A stretch of 64,000 nt of DNA, taken from contig WTXD01000001.1 of assembly GCA_022496205.1 (NCBI GenBank), forward strand, positions 992,001 through 1,056,000. The letters run 5' to 3'. Under the pieces are notes generated by a model, which searched no databases, was not told the origin of the DNA, and worked only from the letters and a program-made list of their open reading frames with translations. Positions 55,102-64,000 of this stretch are shown here, in pieces. Source of the DNA: Gloeopeniophorella convolvens (lineage: Eukaryota; Basidiomycota; Agaricomycetes; Russulales). A program made the translations under genes and the position numbers. Each line of letters opens with the position of its first letter. Position 1 is the first letter of the stretch.

Positions 55102-58100
55102 ATGGGCTCTCGCACACCAGCTCTACGCGTCCAGATCACGCAAATAGACTACTCTCTTGACACTCCTGACGTCCTCGACAACAGCACCTTGCCCAAAGCT
55201 CCCGTGCTTCGCATCTACGGCGCGTCTTCTGTGGGGAAGAAATGCTGCCTTCACATCCATCAGGTCTATCCTTATTTCTTCGTGGAATATTTAGGGAAGA
55301 TGAGCCCAGACAGTGGTGAGTACCGCACACTGCGCCACAAGGCCCCATGAGCTGACGACGACTCAAGTGAGCCGCTACATCGCTAAACTAACACATTCCC
55401 TCAACTATGCCATTGCTGTCTCTCTCAAACGCGACCCGCAAGCCCCCAAGTCGCGTTTTGTGCGCGGTATCGTCCTGGTCAAGGGCATACATTTCTATGG
55501 CTTCAGCTCGAGCTACTCTCCCTTCTTGAAGGTCCACCTCGCCGACCCCGCACTATTGACTCGTGCTGTGGCGATCATGCAGTCAGGCTCAGTCATGGGC
55601 ACACCTTTTCAGACCTTCGAAAACCATTTGAGTTATATCTTGCAATTCCTCTCCGACTTCGGTCTGTATGGTTGTGGCTGGATCGAACTGGAGGATGTAT
55701 GGCAACGCGGCATAGACGAAGGCGACACTCCTTCCGTCTTCAAAAAGTCTGTTCACTATCGCCAGTCAAGGATGGAGCTTGAGGTGGACACAGTCGCTGC
55801 TGTGATCATGAATCGCCACAATATCTCTCCGCGTCACTTGCACCACAAGCTGGTTATCCCGCAACCACCCACTCCTCCAGAGCCTCTGGTCCTCGGAGTA
55901 CGCGAACTCTGGGACGATGAACGTCGTCGACGCGCAGCGGCCGGCTTGCCTCCCTCTCCTGACTTGCCCCAAGATCCAAGTGCTAACTCGCGCGGGAGAG
56001 GCGGTGATTGGGTGGCTGAGGCTCGATGGTGGGACGAAATCAGGCAAAGAATAGAACGCGAGCGGGACGAGGAGCCTGTCATGAAGGAGTCTGGCTGGGA
56101 GAAGTGGATCATGACCACCTTCGAGAGCATCGAAGCACTCTGGGAAGATGGCTACCGCACCTGGAAGCCAGGTCGTGACACACAAGAGCGGAACCCATAT
56201 GCTTCGTCGAATGGATCTTCTAGCCAGGAGACCAAAATCTCGAGGCACAAGAATGTCGTGGACGTTGACGAGGCGTTGCTTTCGAGCCAGGATCTGACCA
56301 CTCTAGAGGAACAAGGCAAAGAAGGGTGGGATGCGAATCAGGGTCCTGACGGTGACGATGGTCTCACGGATGACGAGCAATTGGATGCCACGGATGAGCG
56401 CAACCTTGATGAATACTCAGGACGTGCGACGCCCCAGTCCTCGAGGGGCCGTAGTAGTGGGTAGGTTCAATCATGGTCCTCTTCACCCTTCGTTTCTCTG
56501 ATAGGTTTAAGCTCTACGACACCTGTTCCGGCAAATGAAAGCTTGGTAACCCCTCGGAAGAGACGTCGGAGCCCTTCTCTCGATTCGGAAAAGACACCAC
56601 GGTGAGCACATTATCTACGCGTTTCTCGTCATATCTGTAACGCGATGACAGTCCTACTGTAACGCCTTCAACCAACTACAAAACGCAGTCGAAGTGTGTT
56701 GGGCCCCTTCTACCAGTGCGACGTCTCATGACTCGTTACCCCTTAGGCGACCCGTCGTTCCTCACGGGAGAGCTCGCACTCTGCCGACGTGTGTCCAATC
56801 ACGCTTTCATGTACTGTGCTAGCTGAACTGCCACCCAAGGACCTCCCATCCCACTTATCGCCAGTGGACACAGGCAGAACGACAGGCCATTCAAAGGGAC
56901 CAAGCGCAATTCAAGTATTCTCTAGAAGCTGCGAGTCGGCAGTTGTAAGTCACCCATTCGACCCCTTATGACGATCTATCTGATCGCCACTCAGGTTTCA
57001 GTCTCCGTCCGCTCGGCCGGCAGAAGGCTCATTGCCGCTGGCATCACTAGGCTCTAAGGGACAAATAGATATCTACGATACTCCCACCAAGTCTACTCGC
57101 TTTCTTGACGTTGCCAATGCTGACTCTGATATTGACCATCTACTGCCTGAGGGTACCGAAGAGAACGCCGTCATTGAGAAGGCATTCTTCGACCATGAAG
57201 ATGATAGGCCGACGAAGAGACTCAAATTTGCAGACGAACTAGATCTCGAAGAACCTTCCTTTAGCGCCAGAACTACTTCGGCGAAGAGCAAGGTCATATT
57301 TGGCACGCAGGACCCCCGCGTCTTCGCCACTCAAGCCAAGAGGTCGACCGTGAATGCATTTGTGTATGCTGTCACACCACCAAACACGTCCGAGCTGTTG
57401 TCGGCCTTAGAATCTTATGGACTGCCGAACAAGATATACCAAGATCCTTACTACTCAAAGGCAGGAGATGCGCCCGAGCGGCCCTGGGAATTTGCAGGCC
57501 TGGTGTATCGTCTGAAGAAAGGCGACGGGCTCAGCGTCCTGGAGGAATGGAAGTCAGACTCGCTAGTGGATTCGTCTGCGAAGATCGCGCCTGTCGAGGA
57601 CAGAAACGTGTTTCAGGACCGGTTCGACAAGACGGGCGTCGGCGGATGGGAGTACGCGGGTGCGCCGCCGGGCGTGAAGGAGGCACGGAGGTGGCTGGAA
57701 CGCGATGCAAAGTCAAGAATGTCCAAGAAGCCGCAGGCGAGGTCGCAGGTATGCAGAACGACTTCCAGACACGAGATGAGTTCTAACAAGCGTCTTCTAG
57801 ATCGATGGAGTGACTCAGGCGGGCCCGTATGGCTTCAAAGACACGCCACCAGTGAAGAATGGTGCTTCGGGTATCAGAGTGAAACAGACCATGTCGTCCT
57901 AGCGCTCGAGGTTTTCGGTACGGCGCTAGAAAGGCGGGGTTCTAGTCATTGGCTGATCTGATTTGATGGTCTGCGCCAGCACCTTCACGAGGAAGTCTCG
58001 TCCCAGATCCTGGGGCCGATCCTCTGGCGGCCGTCTTTTACTCGTTCCAGGATTCCGATACCGACCTTAGTTCTGGTGACTTCCGGAGGGGCGTGATACT

Positions 58101-61100
58101 CACCGAGAACCCACTGTTAGACTCGAGATCTTTGCGCGATGTGGCAAGCCAGGTCGTGAAAACTGAGTTAGATCTGCTCAATGCCGTCATCGACCTCGTA
58201 CTCAACCTTGATCCGGATGTCGTGACCGGTTGGGAGGTGCAGAATTCGTCCTGGGGCTATCTCAGCGCCCGAGGCGCACAATTTGGTAAGTAAATTTGAC
58301 TTCGTGCGTAAATGTGACTTGACGGATAACTGTGCTGCGCAGATATGGACGTAGGGGAGTTGATCTCCCGCGCCACTGGACGTAGCTTTTCGAAAGGCAA
58401 CGACCAATGGGGTCTGCGAAAGACTTCGACCTTCAAAGTGTCTGGACGCCATGTCTTGAACGTATGGAGAATAATGCGCACCGAGCTGAATCTGGGCACG
58501 TATACTCTCGAGAATACTGCATTCCATCTTCTCCGTCAGAGGTGCGTCACATTAGATTATCAAGACGGGGGACTCATTTAGTTCAGGGTGCCCAAATATG
58601 CACCTTCCACTCTCACCGAGTGGCATCGTAGTCTTGTTCCAGCCCATAGAGCACGGCTACTGCACTATTTGCTAGGACACACGGTGCTCGTCTTGCGAAT
58701 GCTAGACGCTGCAGATATAATTGCGAAAACGGCGTACGTTACCTGGTGCCTGCGTGTGCAAACGTGACTTATGTTGGTGTCCAGTGAATTCGCCCGAGTC
58801 TTTGGGGTCGACTTCTTCTCTGTGATCAGTCGCGGCTCCCAGTTCAAAGTCGAGTCCTTCATGTTCCGCATCGCGAAGCCGGAAAGCTTCGTTTTACGAT
58901 CCCCGAACAAGCACGAGGTGAGTTCTGAACTCTGAATTTCGGCACTGGAGCAGATCTGAACGCAACATCTTGATAGGTTGGAAGACAAAATGCGGCCGAA
59001 TGTATGCCCTTGATAATGGAGCCATTGTCCGCATTCTACAATAGCCCTCTGGTCGTGCTGGACTTCCAATCGCTGTATCCTTCCGTCATGGTTGCATACA
59101 ACTACTGTTACTCGACCTGTCTTGGCCGGGTCACACCCTTTAGGGGGCAGTACAAGTTCGGCGTTGCGGAGACCAGCCTTCCTCCGGGCCTGCTGGAGTC
59201 TCTGCAGGATCACATTACGGGTAAGGGAAGCACCCACTCTTCAAGAATTGTCAGCTCACGCGCAGGCACAGTCGCTCCGAACGGTATCATGTACGTGAAG
59301 ACAGAAGTGCGTAGGGGTCTCCTTGGTCGCATGTTGACCGAGCTTTTGGACACGAGGGTAATGGTCAAGCAAGCCAGAAACGTGCTCACGGCGACAAGGT
59401 AGTGAGAAATCCCTCGACACCCTTTTCAGAATGCTGAACTATGCGCCAGACTTTATCAAGGATACTCGACGCGCGACAATTGGGGCTAAAGTACATCGCC
59501 AACGTTACCTATGGGTATACAAGCGCATCATTCTCGGGCAGAATGCCTGCGGTAGAGATCGCAGACAGTATCGTCCAAAGTGGCAGAGAGACCCTAGAAA
59601 AGGTGTGCAATCATTGACAATGTCACTGTCCCGAACTTAGCCGGGTTCCAGGCGATCAAGTTGATCGAAACGACTGAGAGATGGGGTGCTCGTGTGGTCT
59701 ACGGGGATACTGACTCGATATTCGTCTACTTGAGTGGGAAGACCAAGGAGCAAGCGTTTCGTGTTGGCTACGACATCGCAGATGCGGTCACGCGAATGAA
59801 CCCTGTTCCTGTCAAACTCAAGTTCGAGAAGGTTGGCTATCAAGTGTTGATAGCGAACCCGTCTCATCATTCTGGCAGGTTTATCTTCCTTGCGTTCTAA
59901 TGGCAAAGAAGCGTTATGTCGGGTTCAAATATGAGAGTCCAGACGACATTGAACCAGTATTCGACGCGAAGGGCATTGAAACAGTCCGACGAGATGGCGT
60001 CCCCGCGCAACAGAAGATGACGGAAACCGCCCTCAAGTACCTGCTTTCCTCCGCGCGTGACGAGGAGATGCGCTGACTCGCAAACTAGGATACTCTTCCG
60101 GACTCAAAATCTGAGTGACGTTAAGAGCTACTGCTACAAATCGTGGATTAAGATCCTCGAAAACAAAGCCTCAATCCAGGATTTCATCTTCGCGCGAGAG
60201 ATCAGGATGGGCACGTACAGGTATGTCTCTGAGCAGCGATCTGTATGGCATGTTAAGAGGCTTCTACCAGCGATAAAGTGCCCCCTCCTCCTGGCGTAGC
60301 CGTCGCAGCACGACAGCAACTTGAAGATGCAAACAATGAGATTCAATATGGCGACCGGATGCCATATGTAATCGCCAGAGGAGCTCCACAAGATCGTTTG
60401 GTTGACCGCGCCGCGCCCCCAGAGGAGCTCTTTGATGGGTAAGCTACAACTTCGTTCCACCACCTGCAACAATGGCCAAGTACTACTATCTTAGGGAGAA
60501 ACAACTTGATGGGTCCTACTACATTTCAAGGGTACTCATACCCCCGCTGGAGCGTATCTTCAACCTCCTGGGAGCAGATGTGAGGGGTTGGTACGAAGAA
60601 ATGCCCCGAAAGATACGCGCAGATAGTGTCGACCCCTCGTTGACCTCCCCGGAGAAGAGGCCTAAAGACATGACGCCGGGTCGGCTGAAGATCGAGGAGC
60701 ACTTCCGGAACAGTCAATGCATCCTTTGTAGAGCATTCGGCGAAGAAGGTAAAGCACCTCTCATTCTGCTTTACAAGTGTTTCATGTGCTACACAGGCCT
60801 CTGTGGGCGCTGCCGTGCGACTCCCGCGGAGACGATCTGTGGCCTTCTTTCGCAAATCCGCGTGGCGGAGAGGCGTCTGAAGGAGGTACACGAAGTGTGC
60901 CGGACGTGCACTCAGTCTGAGCCATCAGAGCCCGTGAGATGCGTCTCCCTCGATTGCTCGTGGTTGTTTCAGCGCAAGAAGGTTGAACTTCAAGCGGAAG
61001 ATGTTGGACTGCTGCATGATCTGATTTCGCAGCTGGACCTGGACGACAGACCAGGTGGCAATCCTGAACTCGCAATCAACGGTGGCCCGAATAGTGGACT

Positions 61101-61173
61101 CTTGCAGGGTCATGGTGATGGGTCTGACAAGGAGGTGTACTGGATATCGGATGACACCGAAGACGGATTGTAA
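55102..61173 (+). CDS. REV3: DNA polymerase zeta catalytic subunit REV3
   Basis: Rev3 is the B-family polymerase that extends past lesions in error-prone translesion synthesis. Start ATG 55102: MGSRTPALRVQITQIDYSLD. The N-terminal domain has SVGKKCCLHIHQVYPYFFVE and VKGIHFYGFSSSYSPFLKVH, QTFENHLSYILQFLSDFGLY. A long acidic linker (about 56150-57200) follows. The exonuclease-like region has NAVIDLVLNLDPDVVTGWEV and VFGVDFFSVISRGSQFKVES. Polymerase motif A is VVLDFQSLYPSVMVAYNYCY, motif B ARQLGLKYIANVTYGYTSAS, motif C GARVVYGDTDSIFV with both aspartates. YVGFKYESPDDIEPVFDAKG follows. The C-terminus has CysA as CILC...LCGRC once the 3n intron at about 60748-60801 is removed, and CysB as CRTC...RCVSLDC, the 4Fe-4S site. 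It ends TEDGL at 61173. Rev7-binding motifs in the linker were not pinned down. Confidence 0.93.
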
Positions 61174-61375
61174 TCCACTTCATTCGAGATTGCTTCGAAG
61201 GGAGAACTTGTAGTCCCCGAAAATGAAGCCTTTCAGTCACTCCTCGTGACTGTATGTAGCTAGCGCTCTCGCGTACGAAACCATAAACCACGCTGTAGAC
61301 AGACAGTCGGATAGGTATCTGGGCAGGGCCTCGATCATGGCGTTCCGATGGAGTAGACACTTCAAGGTCGTACCA

Positions 61376-62103
61376 CTAGACGGACTGATAGGCTCCCGGC
61401 GGCGCAGCAGGAGGGTTCCCAGCGGCGGGCGCATGAGTAGCTGCTGGCCTTGGAGGTTCGGGCTCATCAACGGTCTGGTAGCCCTCCCTTCCACCAGAGG
61501 TGAAACCTCCAGGCATCGACCAAACTAGACACAGCGTGTTTGTCAAAAAGTTATTCAGGAAGTAGAAGACGGACCTGTCGCTCCTCCGAGATCTGCTCCC
61601 CTGAGATTAATCCCCGACACGCCTCTGGAGTTCAAAGTTCCAGCAAATGCGACAAAGGTTGGAACCTTCAAAACAGAGTTCATCGAAGCATGACTCTAGA
61701 CGGAAAGTAAACTCACCTTGAGAAGAAGTATCAGGATGCTGACGAGTTTGACGAGCGTGCCCTGGTAGTTCTTGATGAGCCAGACGATATCGAAAAGAGC
61801 GGAGGCTCCGAGGAAACCGGAGAACTGAGGCGACCTGTTCAGTACACGCATAAGGAGTAGGATGAACATTGCGAGTCACCACTTGGAGAGAGAGAGCTGC
61901 GGCCTCCTGGCTCTCCTGGGCATATATACCGAAGAGAAAGATCGGCAGATTATATGTGGGAGCGCTGTACGGGCTTATGACGAAAGAAAGAACCTAGAAT
62001 AAGCGTGAGTTACGGCGTTCACGACAGTGAGAGAACACATTGGGCGCACGGCTTCGGCGAGAATCAGCTTTGAAGCATCGAGGGTCTGAATGAAGTCAGC
62101 CAT
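61376..62103 (-). CDS. AGTRAP-like small membrane protein
   Basis: The product resembles the AT1-receptor-associated protein family, small multi-span membrane proteins of unknown role in fungi. Start at 62103: MADFIQTLDASKLILAE. Later exons give PYSAPTYNLPIFLFGIYAQE, FSGFLGASALFDIVWLIKNY and LVKLVSILILLLK, then VPTFVAFAGTLNSRG with INLRGADLGGATVWSMPGGF and the ending GREGYQTVDEPEPPRP and AAPPGAYQSV at TAG 61376-61378. In animal AGTRAP the same order is seen: a hydrophobic span with a short Asp/Glu-containing loop, an FLG..DIV helix, and a C-terminal Y-Q-T-(I/V)-D block, which is why I favour this family. The junction between the first exon and PYSAPTYN (near 61990-62040) needs a one-base adjustment. 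Confidence 0.62.
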
Positions 62104-62310
62104 GGGCGTATACTGGCTGAACTGCGCAGTTGGAAGCTGGTCGGTGAGCGCAGCCCGCAGAAGCAACCAACTGTCACCACGACCACGACCGTCCCGGCCC
62201 GCTCGGCCCAGCGCTGAACATCTTCCGAGTTCAATGCGCTCATCCGCTCCAATGTTCAATATCAATTCTCATTCTAATTCTAACGCTCACCAAGAAGTTG
62301 GTCCCATCCA
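62104..62310. promoter_or_regulatory. Divergent promoter, AGTRAP-like / DPH7
   Basis: Start codons are 207 bp apart on opposite strands. No motif is assigned. Confidence 0.4.
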
Positions 62311-63720
62311 ATGTATGCTCCGTTTGACACTATCCTCCCCGCAGACTCCGTCGAGTTCTGTCCTCACCCGGACGCCAAGAATATCTTCGTCTGTGGGACG
62401 TACAAGCTAGAGGAGGAGCAGCCTCTCGGGGAGTCTCCCCCTGTGCCGTCCGCCCCAACTAGCCAGACGCGCCGGGGCCAGTGTCTCGTATTCGGAGTGC
62501 ATTCAGAAGAAGATGTCAGCTTGTGCGCGTATCTACCCTGCTTATGAGACCCTTGTTGAACGCATTGCAGCTCAAAGATGCAGGAGATATCGCTTCCTGC
62601 TGTCTTGGATCTGAAATGGTGAGGACGTGCGTTTACTGGTGGGCATCAGGTGGAGCTCTTTCCAGGTGTCACACAACACAAGGTCGTCGGCCGCTCTTGG
62701 CAGTAGCTGATGCAGAGGGCTGTATTGATATTTTCGAATGGGATATTGAACAAGTTAGTGCAACTGCCGCCGCGATCCATCGTCTCACCCTGCTTGTTGC
62801 GACGCAGAAACACCTGCATGCTTCTGGACCATTGAGAATTGCACCGTCTCACGTGTTGTGTCTGTCTCTTGACTGGTCCAATCGAAGGTCACCAACGAGG
62901 TACGGCTCCTTTGAAGGACGACCAAGCCGACATTGAAGTCTGTCCCCTTCAGTACTGCCGGGTCATTGGCCGTTTCTCTCTCGGACGGGAGGTTGGCACT
63001 ACTAGAGCCAGATCAGACAGGACAACTATCGGTAACGGATACTTGGGCTGCTCACGACCATGAGCCGTGGATCGTCGCTTGGGACTACTGGAACACGAAC
63101 GTCATGTTCTCTGGTGCGAGTGCACTCCGTATTCTCCCCGGTCACCAAGTCTTGACTGACGCTTCAAGGCGGTGATGACCTTCGACTCAAGATATGGGAT
63201 AAGAGACAAGGCTTCGAGCAGCCGGTTACTGTGAACAGGAGGCGCGTCGCGCGAAATGCATGCGATCATCATCATTGATGAGGCCTCCAGATTCGACGCC
63301 GGGGTGACATCCATCCAGAGTCACCCGAACGTCGAACACATCATCGCTGTTGGGAGCTATGACAGCACAGTCCGTTTGTTCGACGTGCGGAAACCCCTTA
63401 CGCCGCTCACGCAAGCAGACGTTGGAGGCGGCGCCTGGAGGGTGAAGTGGCACCCGTCTCCGTCTCGGACGCACGACCTCCTGGTAGCAGCCATGCACGA
63501 CGGCTTCAAGATCGTGCGCTTCCGCGATATGTGGAACAAGCATGACTCGCACTCTGGCGAGACTGGCGGAAAATGGGAGATCCAGAAGCGATACGACGAG
63601 CACGCATCTCTCGCGTACGGCGTGGATTGGTCCCACCACTCCTGGCAGAACCAACCTGGTCAGACTCTGATAGCCAGTGCGTCATTCTATGACCATGCTC
63701 TGCACCTCTGGCGTGGTTGA
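62311..63720 (+). CDS. DPH7: Diphthine methyltransferase DPH7 (WD40)
   Basis: Dph7 is a WD40 methylesterase that prepares diphthine on EF-2 for amidation in diphthamide synthesis. Start ATG 62311: MYAPFDTILPADSVEFCPHP then AKNIFVCGTYKLEEEQPLGE and RRGQCLVFG. After introns the repeats read RRPLLAVADAEGCIDIFEWD, AGSLAVSLSDGRLALLEPDQ, DTWAAHDHEPWIVAWDYWNT and NVMFSG joined to DDLRLKIWDKRQGFEQPVTV, DAGVTSIQSHPNVEHIIAVG and SYDSTVRLFDVRKPLTPLTQ, GGAWRVKWHPSPSRTHDLLV. The C-terminus is the family hallmark: YDEHASLAYGVDWS and ASASFYDHALHLWRG at TGA 63718-63720. A one-base loss near 62935 shifts frame before SVPFSTAGS. About 400 residues, normal for Dph7. Confidence 0.88.
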
Positions 63721-63812
63721 GGTCAGGGAAGATAGATCGAGATTAAGATGTAGGGTATCTGTGCTGTATAGTATCCGAATGTCCGTCACGAGCTACTGCC
63801 AGGCAGCTGCGC

Positions 63813-64000
63813 TTATTGCGGTTTATCGGACGCCGGCCGCACACCATTGATCGATGATGCAGCCTTCTCGTTTGCGCTTGACGTATTGACGCTCTTTCTC
63901 CGCCAACGAAGAGCGTTCGGGCCTTGGAGAATGAATCCAAGTGTCCAGCGGGACAGGCCTCGTAGTGTCTCCGGTTGGTGAACAGCAGACGTCAAGAGCG
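63813..64000 (-). CDS. Possible 3' end of a minus-strand gene (cut by the window)
   Basis: One minus-strand frame is open from the right edge to a stop at 63813-63815 and reads LSRWTLGFILQGPNALRWRR then SSANEKAASSINGVRPASDK. A second frame over the same DNA is also open (ERQYVKRKREGCIIDQW). Either could be the C-terminus of a gene continuing beyond the window. Nothing recognisable is present and the choice of frame is a guess. Confidence 0.25.
   Translation of the reverse strand, partial: LLTSAVHQPETLRGLSRWTLGFILQGPNALRWRRKSVNTSSANEKAASSINGVRPASDKPQ

Noticed and set aside
1..64000. A biosynthetic, defence or mobile-element cluster
   Set aside because: I looked for transposases, reverse transcriptases, terpene/polyketide/NRPS genes, NLR-like genes and terminal repeats and found none; the genes are core eukaryotic ones.

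Overview
This window is nuclear DNA from a filamentous fungus, most likely a basidiomycete of the Agaricomycetes. The evidence is G+C-rich DNA, genes packed on both strands, many introns of about 45-60 nt with GT-AG ends, and a gene set that is entirely eukaryotic and fungal (SLA2, SHY1, BDP1, RFC4, REV3, REV7, CFD1, UTP11, LSB5). I see no bacterial, viral or transposon block, no CRISPR array and no RNA gene I can defend.

Layout, left to right. 0-4 kb: a cut-off PTM1/GPR107-like receptor (minus), SNX4 (plus), REV7 (minus). 3.8-7.6 kb: poorly resolved, with one small hypothetical gene and a very GC-rich stretch that may end in a membrane protein. 7.6-14 kb: CWC25 (minus), a four-helix ion-transport-domain protein (plus), a Ser/Pro-rich hypothetical (plus). 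14.4-23 kb: SLA2 (minus), SHY1 (plus), a long disordered protein with a C-terminal membrane anchor (plus). 23-33 kb: a Cys-motif hypothetical (minus), BDP1 (plus), a secreted RNase T2 (plus), an Hst3/Hst4-type sirtuin (plus), RPB6 (minus). 33-42 kb: a multi-RRM protein (plus), a lipase-like hydrolase (minus), a disordered protein with an RRM-like tail (minus). 42-52 kb: CFD1 and RFC4 (minus), mitochondrial seryl-tRNA synthetase (plus), LSB5, UTP11 and a FAR1/WRKY-GCM1-type transcription factor (all minus). 52-64 kb: a PLC-like phosphodiesterase (minus), a glucose-6-phosphate 1-epimerase-like protein (plus), REV3 (plus), an AGTRAP-like membrane protein (minus), DPH7 (plus), and a possible cut-off gene at the right end.

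Genes here share themes rather than operons. REV3 and REV7 are the two core subunits of DNA polymerase zeta; RFC4 loads the clamp it uses, CFD1 builds cytosolic/nuclear Fe-S clusters such as the one Rev3 carries, and the sirtuin resembles the H3K56 deacetylases of the replication-damage response. SNX4, SLA2 and LSB5 all act in endocytic or endosomal traffic. BDP1, RPB6, CWC25, UTP11, DIA4 and DPH7 are general expression and translation genes. Eight neighbouring pairs are divergent with short shared promoters.

The strongest technical signal is a scatter of reading-frame breaks in otherwise well-conserved genes. In almost every case I could work out, one base is missing from a short run of identical bases. 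I read this as homopolymer under-calling in the assembly rather than pseudogenes. Gene ends below are therefore given across such breaks, and exon boundaries are my own reading of splice sites.
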